NCBI RefSeq assembly: GCF_035222375.1
Contig: NW_026946364.1
Location: forward strand, 248,001-312,000
Source of the DNA: Podospora pseudocomata
Taxonomy: Eukaryota; Ascomycota; Sordariomycetes; Sordariales; Podosporaceae
DNA: 64,000 bases
Direction of reading: 5' to 3'
The notes under the pieces were generated by a model, which saw nothing but the letters and a program-made list of their open reading frames with translations, was not told where the DNA came from and did no database searches. Positions 33,762-45,077 of this stretch are shown one piece after another (position 1 is the stretch's first letter; each line of letters starts with the position of its first letter). A program made the position numbers and the translations under genes.

Positions 33762-35775
33762 TCAAAGACCGCTGTCTATTCCCTTCTTGTATGCAGCCAA
33801 TGTCCTTTCTCTTGCACCTTTATGCTCAACAATGTGCTTCGGATACCCTGCCTTGATAGCCAAGGCAGCAGCCCCTCGCCCATATGGGTCGTGGATAGCC
33901 TTGCCCTTGACCTCCTTCAGCTCTGGAACCCACTTGCGAATGTACTCTCCATCAGGGTCAAACTTCTCACTCTGCAGCAGCGGGTTGAAGATGCGGAAGT
34001 ATGGCTGCGGGTCCACGCCCACTGATGCCGAAAAACCCCATCCTCCGTTATTGCTCGCAAAATCGCCGTCGACAAGATGCTCCATAAAGTACTTCTCCCC
34101 CATCCTCCAGTCAAGAAGCAGATCCTTGCACAGAAAGGAAGCAACAATCATCCGGCAGCGGTTGTGCACCCAACCCATGGAACGGAGCTGGCGCATGGCG
34201 GCGTCGACGATGGGAAATCCGGTACGTCCTTCTTTCCAAGCATCAAAGTGCTCCATGTTGTAAGACCACTCAATGTTGGCGTACTCTGGTTTGAAGGGCT
34301 TGTTCATGCTGCGTATGGCTTGTCAGAAGAGAACTAGATCACTAACAGAGAGCGACTCACCAGATATACGGCCATTGGACTAGCACATGCTTGTAAAAGT
34401 CCCTCCACGCAACCTCGCTGATCCAAGTCTGGATCCCCTCGTTCCCTCCGTCGAGTTTTTTCGTATTGTTACGACCACGGGCTGTCCGAACAGCTGTCCT
34501 CGCGCTGAGTGTACCACTGGCAAAGTGAACAGAAAGGCTGGAGGTGCCGGGGTTGGAAGGGATGTTTCGGTTTTGTTGGTATTTCCCAATGGCTTGGTCT
34601 GCAAACTTGGACAACCGTTTCATTGCCTCGTGCTCCCCAGCCGGCCATAAAGCCCGAAACCGTTCCCGATCCTCCTTGCTCAGGGTCTTGTTTTCTGGTG
34701 CTGAGGGTATTGGACACTCGAAGAGATGAGCAAGCTTTTGTCTCGTGGACTCGGGATTCTTCGTTGGGGATTCAACCAGCTCCAACAAGTCTAGATTCTC
34801 GTGAACGTGTCGAACCCAAGTCCTGAACCAGGGTGTGTACACTGCATATTGCCCACCGCTTCCACTTGTCAGCCTCCCCGGCGGCACAATACAGGTATCA
34901 TGCAACACATCCATGACAAGCCCCCTTTTTGCCAGCAGTCTCGCCATCCTGGCGTCCCTTCTCAGCTCGTCCACTTCGTACTCCATGTTGGCAAATAAGT
35001 GACTAGCTCCCCATTCGCTCATCAGCTCCACAATCCTGCTTGGTATCTCCTTTCTCTTCTTCACAGTCTCGACCCAGAGAGGGATATCCAGCGCCGCAAG
35101 GTCCTTCTTCAAGATTTCCAGTGTCCGCAGCATAAAGTCCACCCTCACAGGAGCAGTCAAGTGTGCCTCGAAGTCTTGCGGACTGAGGATGTACAGCGCA
35201 ATGAGTGGCACGCCAGCAGCCTGAGCCTTTTGACTGGCACAAAACAGAGCCGTGTTGTCTGTTGTTCTCAAGTCCATCTTGAACCAGTGCACCACCGCCC
35301 CTGCAACTGGCGTGTTGGCTCTGTGTTCAGCTGTATCTGCCTGTGCAGCCTTTAGCAGCTCGATAGGTCGGGGCAACTCATTGTTGTTGTATGCCCTGGC
35401 ACGCGCAGTGGACATTTCGTGAGGGTAGTACTTCCGGAGGACGATGCCATGTTTTTCGGCATCTTGGTGGAAGGGGTGCGGCCCTCGCAAGGGGTCTGAC
35501 GACAGAGATGGTTCGGAAGGGGGTTCGGCGAGGACGGTCTTGCGCTTCTTCTCTGGAGGCGGTTGGTCAGGGTCGGGCTTGATGAACCCGTTGGTACCAT
35601 TCAACGTGCCATTAGTGCTTTGCGCACCGTTGGCGGAGGGCTTTCGTTTGGGATATCTACTAGCCGGCATGATGGTGAAGTTGAGAGCTGGCCGACAGTA
35701 GTGGGAGTGTAGGTGGAGAGTGGACAGAGATGCAATACCTTGCGAGAGTCTACAAGCACGAAGTAGGAGAAACAT
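33762..35775 (-). CDS. Class I CPD DNA photolyase, two exons
   Basis: Exon 1 ends at 34361 and exon 2 is 34308..33762. The N-terminal antenna domain begins VAGAVVHWFKMDLRTTDNTA, and the FAD/DNA-binding domain has GNEGIQTWISEVAWRDFYKH, HVLVQWPYICMNKPFKPEY (formed across the splice), TGFPIVDAAMRQLRSMGWVH, NRCRMIVASFLCKDLLLDWR and GWGFSASVGVDPQPYFRIFN. These are hallmarks of CPD photolyases, which use light and FADH to split cyclobutane pyrimidine dimers. From MPASRYPKRK (35670) the protein has 618 aa. An in-frame Met at 35775 adds 35 residues with a mitochondrial-type, Arg/Ser/Leu-rich leader (MFLLLRACRLSQGIASLSTL). Basic KRKP and KKRK clusters could be nuclear signals. Confidence 0.93.
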
Positions 35776-36618
35776 GGGACTTTTTGTGAAAGAGGAAAGA
35801 AGGAACACTGCAAACACTTGCTTACAGCGGTGGCCCGTTTGTTTTGTGCAGCGGCACGTCAAGATTGCAGCGATCGCCAATCGGACCCCCAGCCGCCCGA
35901 TCGTGGTGGACGTCATGGTGTCTCTGACATCGCGCCCCGATCCGATCCGTTTCCAGCTTCCTTTGTTAGCGCGGCACTGACCGCAGGGACACCTTGATGG
36001 CGGGAATTTTGGGGCCATCTGCTAAGACTGGCCCCTGAGCCAAATGCCAATTGATGGAAATAGGTAGGTAAACACTTCATCCAGACACCATGCACACTGG
36101 ACGAGTCAAGGTAAAATGTAAGACCCGTATCTGTACCATAACGAGCAACTTCTCCGTCACGGCTTTTTCGAGGCCTCTTGATTGATCTACGGCATGGGAG
36201 CTATCGAGGTAGCCCCAGACTCCCCAAATATCGAGTATGGATTTGGTGAGCTTTTGCTGGCCGGGGGGCAGTCACGCAAAAATCGAAGCGAGGAATAGGG
36301 GGCTTTCCGAGCGGGGCAGGAATAAGTGATCACGATGCCAGTGTATTTGTTCCGAGTAGATAATGTCCGTTGACGCCGTCGAGAGTTACCGGCAAAGCTG
36401 TATCTCTGCGAAAAAAAGAAAACGCATGATTCCCAAACCCAGCCGTCATCCCGCTGCCCGTCGTCCAAATCGTTCGTTGAAAAAGGCGTCCGGAAAGTTT
36501 TTAAAAAACGCACATCTGCCAGAAAGAATCCGTCAGCATTTCCGCCCGCCGCGATTGATGCTCCACAGCCCAGTTGTCCGACGTACCATCATCTCCTCCC
36601 AACAACCAGATTCGTGAT
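35776..36618. other. Intergenic between photolyase and eS21
   Basis: About 840 bases with no supported gene; it contains the photolyase promoter and the eS21 3' region. Light-response elements might be expected for a fungal photolyase, but I cannot name one with confidence. Confidence 0.35.
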
Positions 36619-36993
36619 TTATCTCTGGGCAGACCAGACGTTCTTAAGGAGACCGTCACGCTGAGCAAGTCTGTTCAGAGCATCGTCGCTCTCGCCCATG
36701 GCGCGAACGAAACCGGAGAGAGCATAGATGATGTTCTCGCCCTGGATGGCCCGGCCGTTCTCGTCGACCTTGGCGATGGTGATCTGGCAAGAACCGTGGT
36801 CCTTGGCCTTGATGATGCGGCCCGTCGCAGAGCACTTGCGGGGGACGTAACTGGAGTAGAGATTCCAAAGTCAGCACACAACCCACCATAACCGATCCAT
36901 CCCTCGTCGCCGTCCGTCTCGTGGTCGTCGGGTTTTGCGGGAAAAAAGGGCGAGCGCTTACAGATCGACGATCTCTCCCTTGTCGTTCTCCAT
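36619..36993 (-). CDS. 40S ribosomal protein eS21, two exons
   Basis: Exon 1 (36993..36962) encodes [10 protein letters not shown] and two bases of Leu; exon 2 (36850..36619) continues [20 protein letters not shown] through [20 protein letters not shown] to [12 protein letters not shown] and a stop. The 87-aa product matches eukaryotic eS21 (yeast Rps21) in length and almost every motif. eS21 belongs to the 40S subunit near the mRNA exit region and is involved in 20S pre-rRNA maturation. The intron lies after codon 11, as is common for fungal ribosomal protein genes. The gene is divergent from SLX4, sharing a 500-bp promoter region. Confidence 0.96.
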
Positions 36994-37508
36994 GGCTGCG
37001 ACTTGGTGATGAGTGCTGCGAAAAGACGGGTTTGGGTTTGCTTTGCGGTGTCGGAGAGGGCAGGACTGGCAAAATTTCAAGAGTCTTGAATTTCGATCAG
37101 TTTTGGAGTGATTTGGTGGGTGCCGGGGTCTGTGGGCTTGTGTGCACAGACCAGAATCGACCCCACCACAGCTCTCAAAAAGGAAGTGGACCGCAGGTTG
37201 GGCCCTCATGTGCCCAGTCAGGTGACGCCGCGCGGTCTTCGCGATGTGACAGGCTTGGCTGAGGTGCCCCGCTGAGAATCCAAACAAGGGCAAACCAGCA
37301 ACTCTTGTGTTGCTTGCGTGGTGCCATTGCAAACGGTGTGATGCTTCTCGAGCCTTTATGATGATGCATATCGCCCATCCCAAATGAATACTGTCAGAAA
37401 CTGCACTTTATCTTCTTTTTTCCGACTCTTGTTGCCATCCTGTCGACCTTCAGCATCTCCCGTCGCACCCTTCCACGCACCGGGCGCATCCTGCCTCGGG
37501 GCTTGAAG
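36994..37508. promoter_or_regulatory. Shared divergent promoter of eS21 and SLX4 genes
   Basis: A 515-bp region separates the two divergent starts, so both promoters must lie here. I see no recognised regulatory box with certainty. Confidence 0.45.
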
Positions 37509-40442
37509 ATGTTCTCTTCTCCACCCAGAGGCATGGTGCGCGACGAGCATCTGGTCGTCATATCTTCTTCTCCCGAATTTCCCTCACTTTGCGACCTTGT
37601 CCCGACGACTAAACCGACGACACTCCACAGCGGCAAGAATGGTGCTACGATCCCCGGTGATGCGTCAACAACGTTTACGAGCGCTACGACGATGTGGCGG
37701 GCAGCCCAACATCCAGATGCAGAGGACGTTTCAGGCCCGGAGGTTGGGATTCCAATGCCAGCTCTGAATGATACTGCGCTCGACAAGTCGAAACCAAAGT
37801 CCAAACCCCGAGCGCCCACGAAAACAAGGACAAAGAAAGACCCTCCGCTTCTAGTGGCGGGTGACAGTGTAATTCTTTTGAAATCCTCGGGGGTTGATGT
37901 CTCGGTCTCGAAGAACAGGGCGAAACAACCAAAGTCGGTTCAGGAGACAACACAAACAACAATTGCTAAGGGCAAGGTGACCAAGCCAGCCACCAAGGAG
38001 AAGGTCACGAAAAAGAAAGTGGAGACAGTCAGCAGGCATTTTGCAAAGGAACCGTCAACATCGAAACCTCCAACGACAAACTCAACAGATGCTGTGGTAC
38101 CAGTAGAAGAGGACGGACCGGTGATTCTGGAGCCAGCTCTGCAAAGGAGATTCGATTGGACCCCGCCACGCGAAAGCCTACCCCGACAATTAATACCTGT
38201 GGCTGATTCACCAGTGGAAAGATCAACATGGTCAGTGGAATCGCCAGAAGCCAATGTCTTCAAGGCTCTTCATGATAAGTTCGGTCGGACGTCTGATGAT
38301 GTGCAATCAGTTGGCCCCGGTTCAGAGACAAGTTCACTGGATGTGTTGGGCAAGAGAAAGCTCATCGAGATGGTGCAGACGGCTGCCGCGAGCATCTCCA
38401 ACATCAATGCGAATGGCAAAGCCCTTGCAGAATCCCCAATCAAGTCAAAGGCTGTCAAGAAGAAGCCACGCACGATCACGGAGCTGGCTACTGCAGCCTA
38501 CAGAAACCAGGAAGAGCCGTCTAAGCAAGATTCGCTCCTCGGCTACCTCGACACGTCAGATGCGCAGACTGGGTCATCGAGTACGGTGTTGAGAGGTAAA
38601 GGGAAGCTTGGGAAGAAACCTGCAAAGCCAAGACCATCTAAGAAGAAGCCTGAGCCCAAAAAGCCCATCTTGTTGTCCCCAGAGAGTGCCTTGAGACAAG
38701 TGGCCCAACAGGATTTCGTGTTTGGAACTTCCAGTCAACTTGCGATAGAGGATGACCCCGATTTGCTACGTGCGCTTCACGAGGCGATGAGGTTGTCAAA
38801 CGACACGACAGATGACCCCTTTGCAATTCCCAGCCCGGTGACAAGCGATCTTGCGGTTCGCAGGAAACCTGCGCGTCTTCTCTGGGGGGCTAGCGCGCGA
38901 GATGAGGACGGCGCTCTTCTGGACATGGAGATATTGGATTTGACTGAATCACCTCCTTCCGCTCATTCGCAATCTCGTGCCAATGACGAGGAATCGTTGG
39001 ATGACTCTGTGCAGATGATGGAGCAGTCTTTGCCACCGCCGCCGACCAAGGCGCCAGAGCCTATGAGGGAAGCATCACCACCAACGCCGGGGGCGGATGA
39101 ACAAAGACATACTGGCAATAGTATATTTGACACCACCGATTCATCTGCAGAGACCGGGTCCGAAGCGCATGCTCCGCCAAAGTTCCATATCGCCAACGCC
39201 GTAGTCGAACAAATTCCCGAGCCGAATGACGCAGATTGGGATGACTATATTGACTTTGACCTTCCACCATCCAACCAAGAGCATCACGAATTTTTGTTGA
39301 TACAGTCGAGCAGCCCACAGCTCGCGCATTCGCCCATCACTCCAAATCTACAACCAGCATCCCCATCCAGTAAACCCACCGCCGACCCGTCTATTCTGTT
39401 GCAATCTGGGCCTATGGCTCCATCCAGACCAAAGTATGAACTCTTCACCGATGCCCAGCTAGCACGAGATATCTCCAAGTTTGGGTTCAAACCTATAAAG
39501 AAACGTTCAGCCATGATTGCGCTTCTTCACCAGTGTTGGACAAGCAGGGTTCAGTCAGCCACAGGAGGCGCGGCTACCAGTGTGCTGACCATATCCACCA
39601 CCACCTCCCAAGCTGCCTCCAAATCGAGCACGGCTGCTGCGGCGATCAGTCCACGAGGTCGACCAAGGAAGAATTCGGGCACGGCAGCACCATCAGCTGA
39701 TTACAGTAGTCTGAAGGTCCCGGAGCTGAAGAAGCTGTTAAAGGAGCGTAGCCTCAAGCAGTCAGGGAATAAGCCAAACCTCATCGCCCGTCTTCAAGAT
39801 TATGATATGCAGAGGAAGACATCTGCCGGTCTCGCATCTCCACGGGGAAGGCCACGCAAAGAGACGGCAAGCTCCCCGAAAAAAACCAAGCCCCGTGAAA
39901 AATCTCCTGCAATACGAGCTACCTCTCCAAGGCGTAGTAGATCACCTGCCACAACGCCACGTCGAAGTAAACCACAAGGCAGGGATGGAGTGATTGAGAT
40001 TCCCGACTCGGATGCCGACTCTGACCTAGATGATCCCATACTCTCGTCCCCGCCTTCAGCTGCAAGAAATGCTCGACCAGCAGATGAAGACATGTTTTCT
40101 TCTCCTCCCCGGGTAGATCTGTCCATCAATGAAGATGCAGAAATGTCTCTCATTGCCAGTCCAACCACGGAGCAAGTCTCTGTGTTTGCATACATTACAA
40201 AAGCTATCACATCAGCACCTTCATCCAAAGACCCCACTGACCCCTCCTGGTATGAGAAGATCTTGATGTATGATCCGATTATTCTCGAGGATTTGGCATT
40301 GTGGCTCAATGCAGGACAGCTGGACAAGGCGGGATATGATGGGGAGGTCTCACCAGCGGATGTCAAGCAGTGGTGTGAGAGCAAGAGTGTTTGTTGTCTG
40401 TGGCGGGTCAGCTTGCGAGGGCTGGAGAGGAAGAGGCTGTGA
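37509..40442 (+). CDS. SLX4: Structure-specific endonuclease scaffold SLX4
   Basis: Single exon, 977 aa from MFSSPPRGMVRDEHLVVISS (a Met two codons upstream is also possible). Features match ascomycete Slx4: FSSPP and VISSSPEFPS at the N-terminus, and a long disordered middle. Then KYELFTDAQLARDISKFGFK, PIKKRSAMIALLHQCW, AT-hook-like RGRPRK at about residues 717 and 779, and a SAP-like LKVPELKKLLKERSLKQSGN motif. The C-terminal SLX1-binding domain reads FAYITKAITSAPSSKDPTDP, SWYEKILMYDPIILEDLALW and WCESKSVCCLWRVSLRG. SLX4 activates and positions the SLX1 nuclease on branched DNA (Holliday junctions, flaps) during replication-fork repair. The C-terminal domain is essentially complete. Confidence 0.9.
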   Translation: MFSSPPRGMVRDEHLVVISSSPEFPSLCDLVPTTKPTTLHSGKNGATIPGDASTTFTSATTMWRAAQHPDAEDVSGPEVGIPMPALNDTALDKSKPKSKPRAPTKTRTKKDPPLLVAGDSVILLKSSGVDVSVSKNRAKQPKSVQETTQTTIAKGKVTKPATKEKVTKKKVETVSRHFAKEPSTSKPPTTNSTDAVVPVEEDGPVILEPALQRRFDWTPPRESLPRQLIPVADSPVERSTWSVESPEANVFKALHDKFGRTSDDVQSVGPGSETSSLDVLGKRKLIEMVQTAAASISNINANGKALAESPIKSKAVKKKPRTITELATAAYRNQEEPSKQDSLLGYLDTSDAQTGSSSTVLRGKGKLGKKPAKPRPSKKKPEPKKPILLSPESALRQVAQQDFVFGTSSQLAIEDDPDLLRALHEAMRLSNDTTDDPFAIPSPVTSDLAVRRKPARLLWGASARDEDGALLDMEILDLTESPPSAHSQSRANDEESLDDSVQMMEQSLPPPPTKAPEPMREASPPTPGADEQRHTGNSIFDTTDSSAETGSEAHAPPKFHIANAVVEQIPEPNDADWDDYIDFDLPPSNQEHHEFLLIQSSSPQLAHSPITPNLQPASPSSKPTADPSILLQSGPMAPSRPKYELFTDAQLARDISKFGFKPIKKRSAMIALLHQCWTSRVQSATGGAATSVLTISTTTSQAASKSSTAAAAISPRGRPRKNSGTAAPSADYSSLKVPELKKLLKERSLKQSGNKPNLIARLQDYDMQRKTSAGLASPRGRPRKETASSPKKTKPREKSPAIRATSPRRSRSPATTPRRSKPQGRDGVIEIPDSDADSDLDDPILSSPPSAARNARPADEDMFSSPPRVDLSINEDAEMSLIASPTTEQVSVFAYITKAITSAPSSKDPTDPSWYEKILMYDPIILEDLALWLNAGQLDKAGYDGEVSPADVKQWCESKSVCCLWRVSLRGLERKRL

Positions 40443-40774
40443 GGACCGAGTCGCGGTTTTTGGAGTGTTTGCGCTGTTTCACTGTACCATGTGTACTATC
40501 ACGAGTATGGATATGAGTGATGCCTGGAAACAATGGATTTATGCCTTCAATTCTGAATGACAGTCTGCCTATGATGCTGTTAGTGTGTCAGCGGGAATGG
40601 GCCGGAAATAAGCGGGGCCGAAGCAAACCGAGGTTGATAGCGCCAAGTTTCAGAAGATCCCCTCATCACGGTGACCGGAAACCGTTTGACGATGAGAATA
40701 GCGTGAGTGAGGGGGAACCTGGACGGTTCTTTTCCCCAATTTGGAGTCTTCTTCTATTTTGGTTTGTATTAAAC

Positions 40775-42084
40775 ATGAGCTCTTTGCATTTTGTCGTCAT
40801 ATCCAGGAGTTCTGGCTTTGCTCACTCATTCCGGCTCTCTGACACGACGCGCTCACTCTCACTCACAACCGTCCACTCGGTGCTCAACGCCAGCAAGAGA
40901 AGTTTCGTCACAACGTCGAGAAATCAGGACCAAGGGCCCCTTTTTGAAAAAACAAAAACAATGGACCCCAAACTGTACACCAAGTCAGCTGCACCGTCGT
41001 CGACCAAGTGGCCTGCGCCCAGTCCCAGTGCCAGCATCCTGGTCATCTCGCCCACCAACAAAGTATTGCTGTTGAAGAGAGTCAAGACGGCCTCTTCTTT
41101 TGCGTCCGCGCATGTGTTCCCTGGTGGCAACGTGGATGAGTTTCATGATGGGGTGACGGCCCAGGATGAGCACCTGGACAATATCGTCTATCGAAATGCT
41201 GCCATCCGTGAGACTTTTGAAGAGACGGGTATTTTGTTGAGTAAAAGCCCTGTTGAAGTCAGTGATGAAGTGAGGGACAAGGGACGAAAGGATGTCTACA
41301 ACAGACAGATCACCTTTGGGGATTGGGTCAAGAACCATGGTGGTGTGCCGGACACAGGTTTGTTTTTGTGCTCCTCGCCCCTTTTCTCGTCAACGGACTT
41401 TTAACACAGATAGACTCCCTCATCCCCTTCACCAGATGGATCACCCCACCCCCAGCCAAAAAGCGCTTCACAACCCAAATGTACCTCTACTTCCTCCCGG
41501 TATCCTCCGCCAACTCGTTCTCCGAAAAGCCCAGCAAGATCCACACCCCTACCCCAGAAGGCGAGCAGGAAAAGGAGCACACCTCTGCGGAGTGGGAGTA
41601 CCCCCTCACCTGGCTGTCCAAGGCCCAAAGCGGGGAGATTATGCTTTACCCACCGCAATTCTACCTCTTGAATCTCCTCTCCCCCTTTTTGAACAACTCC
41701 AATACGGATTATGCCACGCAGCGGAAGGGGGTGAGGCAATTTTTGGAAAAGGTGCCGACTTCAAGTGGGGAGTACGACTCGTTTGATGGAAAGCTCAAGC
41801 CCAAGGTGTCGAATACCCATCTGATTGGCTGGAAGGACAAGGTTATCTCGCCTAGTGTGATGTTTGCGCCGGGGCAGCTGTACAGGGACGAGACCGTGTT
41901 GAGTTTGGAGTCGCCTGGTACTGAGCTCGGGGCTCAAAAGGGGAACACGAGGGGAGGGGATGCGGAGAGGGTGGTGGTTGTTGAGTTTGAGAGGAAGAGT
42001 GGCCCGAGGGGGATCAAGATTGTTGACAGGGGGGAGGTGGGGAGGCTGTGGGAGGAGAAGGAGAGGAAGGGGGCGAGGATATGA
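40775..42084 (+). CDS. Nudix hydrolase (NUDT19-like), two exons
   Basis: Exons 40775..41357 and 41414..42084 give 417 aa; a shorter start at 40961 (MDPKLYTKSAAPS) gives 355. The splice reads VPDTDSLIPFTRWITPPPAK. The Nudix region includes VLLLKRVKTASSFASAHVFP and GGNVDEF, then AAIRETFEETGILL (the REXXEE part). The insert between Gly and the RETFEE helix is long, as in NUDT19-type enzymes, which hydrolyse CoA and related nucleotide conjugates. The later part (FTTQMYLYFLPV, WEYPLTWL) also fits. The longer N-terminus is Ser/Arg-rich and includes NASKRSFVTTSRNQ, a typical mitochondrial presequence end. Location is therefore probably mitochondrial or peroxisomal, not proven. Confidence 0.85.
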
Positions 42085-44512
42085 GGTTAAGGTAGTTACT
42101 GTCAGGAAACGCCTGTTCGTTTGGAAGGCGTCCGTGGTGCTCTGATGCAGGATTTTGGATGGAGAATAAGAGTCGAACGTTCTAGGTTTCAAGTGGGGGT
42201 CCATCGGCGTCCTCTTTCCTTGTTATGTAAGGCAAGCAGTGCCTTGAGCTTGAGCACTTTGAGTTTACTTGTCTTTGAGCTTCTGAAAGCTTTTAAACTC
42301 TCCATCATACAACAAACTTGGACCGCATTCCTGTCGTCTCTCTTATCTTCATCCAGCAAACACATTTACCCCATAATGTTTCTTTTCAGCTTGTCCTGTA
42401 AGCTAGTGCACACGTTAGGTATTTGACCGGCCAAGCACCATTCAATCTTCCAAGCATTCTCAACACATTCGTCACCAGATTGTGACACAATTCCAATGGA
42501 CCCCCCCACTGTTGCCTCCTGTGATACCCATCTGAGGCTTCTCGAGTCTTTCGTGGCCTTGAGGGACAGGGTGCGATAATGGGCGCAATCGAACCAGACA
42601 GACCAAGAAGCATTGTGGGATTACTTTCTTCGTCTTACAACCGCCCGGTTTTATCGTTGGGTTTTCTCCGTGAGCGATACTGCGATACAAACCTCGCTGC
42701 CACCGCTTGGTGAGTTACTAAGCTTTTGCATATATGATTTTATCGTGGATATGCTAATGGTTCTGCCTCTGATAACATAGACGTGCTGATGATTTGGCAT
42801 TCCTTCATATTAAATCCGTATGTTTATAGAGACTGGTGCACAGTAGTCCGTCTCAGCGGAGCTGCTGAGCGCGGTCTACAGTGGGAACTGCTTATAGGTA
42901 ACATGCTGGTTTTTGTCACACGGCAAAAGCCAACCACCCGCAACCACAACAACACTGTCGATACCACCGCAAGGAGGGGTAACTGCAAGTTGTGAACCAG
43001 TGGTCAAAGTGAGGCAGACAATCAGAAGGCATGGTGGTTATCAAAGGAAGCCCACTGGCTCTGTAAGATATTGGAGGACTTGGCAGCGGCCTGATGCCAA
43101 CAAGGGCACGGGCCAGGCAAGGGAGGATAAAATACGCGTTCAGGATCATCAAGACTGTATTTCCTTCTTCTCGGTATCACAGACCTTCGAGGCCATTGAA
43201 GATTATAAGCCTGAATTGAACCATGAAGTTCCAAGCCCTGATATTACAGCCCTTGTCACAGTTTTATTCCAACATACAAAATATCTCCACGACAACGATT
43301 AACAAAGTGGTTATATTCAGCGCAAAGCCATCAATACTGATCCGGCAAAATTCTCTCTCTTAGAGTCATAAGTGCGGGATATTGCACTTCTAGGCACGTC
43401 TCAGACCGACGTTTCCCAGCCTTTATCAGTGGAAATACTCGAGATTTAGGCAAGGAATCACGACTTACCTACTTACTAACCTGCTACGTACGACCTAGTA
43501 GCTGCTGTGAACCGTTAGGCTAAGTTCGCCCTAATAATAATACGATTTGGATGGATTTACAGCCCCCTATTTATACTTAATCCTTCGGCGTGCGATCATA
43601 CAACACAGTAGCTTTCTTCGACTATTTTAAGTAGGGCCGGTAGGCGTGCCTATCCTGGACATAGACCTGGCCTGGCATACACACTAACTCTCCCCCGCAC
43701 AATACTTCCGATTCTCAAGAAATGTCACACACGGACGTTTTATTAACCATAATAACAACCTCGAGCACAAGGCCCTTTCTTCTGGTTTCGAGCAGACAAA
43801 ACAGCTGTACAAGCGCCATTTTGGCGAGAAATATGTTCTCTGCAATAGCTGGTTCTGTGAGGCAGCTCGTTTACAACCCGACGGGGTCTTGCCGAAGGCC
43901 GAGCTGACGGCAGTTTAACGGTTGATCAGAAACTCAAGCTTTTTGTTGCCACTAAAGCTTGACCTAGCAGAATGTAACTGCCACAACCGTGAGGTTCCGT
44001 ACCAGCCTGAAGGAGGCTGTGGAGGTTGTGGAGGCTGTGCGGGCGGTGGAAATCGTTGTGTCGGTGCTTAGAGCATTGCCTGCAAGACACCTCGGGTACG
44101 TTGTTTTATATGAGAGATGAAATGTTATCTCTTGTAGTACTTACAGATTCGGAAGCTAATCTAGGTAGTGGGTTGTGTTGGGAAGTTAAAGGTTAGTAAT
44201 CATGGAGCAACCGTGGACGGGGGCCGCTGACTGGTGAGACAAACAGGGGCCTCCGTAAAGACTCTCTCGGGTATTCAACCACTACAACGCCGTCGAGTAA
44301 GGTGATATCCTATCTGCCCTCCACAACACAAGAGCGCTTTATTGTCGGGTTTTTGGCGAGGAATATGTTGTCTGCAATAACTGGTTCTGTTAGACGGCTT
44401 GTTCAAAGGCGATCGACGGCCCTTCAGAGCCCCATCAAACAGTCAAGTCTGACGTTCCTACCCATGTTGAACTGGACCTGGAGTGTAGTCACCATAAAAG
44501 ATGGAATTCAGG
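42085..44512. other. Accessory-island DNA with no intact gene
   Basis: About 2.4 kb without a supported gene. The part from about 43370 to 43720 is AT-rich and stop-dense. Two diverged direct repeats lie at about 43818-43882 and 44343-44407 (each with TGGCGAG(A/G)AATATGTT and a related 3' half). A GGAGGCTGT-type simple repeat lies near 44008-44040. Confidence 0.45.
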
Positions 44513-45010
44513 TGTTACGCCCCAAGCGTAATACCCCTGTACAGGAACCACTGGGTGGTACCCGAGGTGCTGGACACCTCAGCCAATCATTGGGCGAGGG
44601 ATGGAAAGACCCATAAGCCCCCATACGACCAATCAGGAGGTGCTCAGTCTGATCAGTGGCCAAGACCACTGAGCACATCGATCATGAAAGGTTGCTCAGT
44701 CTGCTCAGCCGCCAAGACCACTGAGCACACTGAGCAAGGTACAAAGATACTTCAGAAACATATGTAGATAGCTTCACATAAATAGGGGGGAGTGCCCAGC
44801 GCTCCTCATGTCGAGGAATCTGATTCCTCATGCAAGCAATCAAGTTCATTTGTTTACAATCTACTCTCAGTAGCTCGTTGTTAGAACGACCTGTTGTTGA
44901 CAGTGAACCCCATGTCTGAGACGCTTGTCACAACCTTCGATCATCCTGTCATATTCACCTTCGGCGTACTGCCTTGCAGTCTGTATCCACTCCCGGTGCA
45001 GGTTGTAACA
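44513..45010. mobile_element. LTR of a Gypsy-type element, solo or remnant
   Basis: The 498-bp segment starts TGTTACGCCCC and ends GGTTGTAACA, with TGTTAC/GTAACA inverted ends as in fungal Ty3/Gypsy LTRs. It carries a promoter-like AT stretch after 44770 and an imperfect internal duplication of a CTCAGTCTG...CCAAGACCACTGAGCAC unit (44640-44690 and 44691-44735). No internal coding part lies on either side and no target duplication is visible, so it looks like an old solo LTR. Confidence 0.55.
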
Positions 45011-45077
45011 CGAAAGTAATAAAATGTCGTTATACCATAACTTTCGCGGATTTAATTATTATAAGGATTATTAACTA

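Noticed and set aside
33568-34263. 231-codon plus-strand frame
   Set aside because: Antisense to photolyase exon 2 and its flank; no independent support.
39800-40384. 194-codon minus-strand frame
   Set aside because: Antisense to the SLX4 C-terminal domain.
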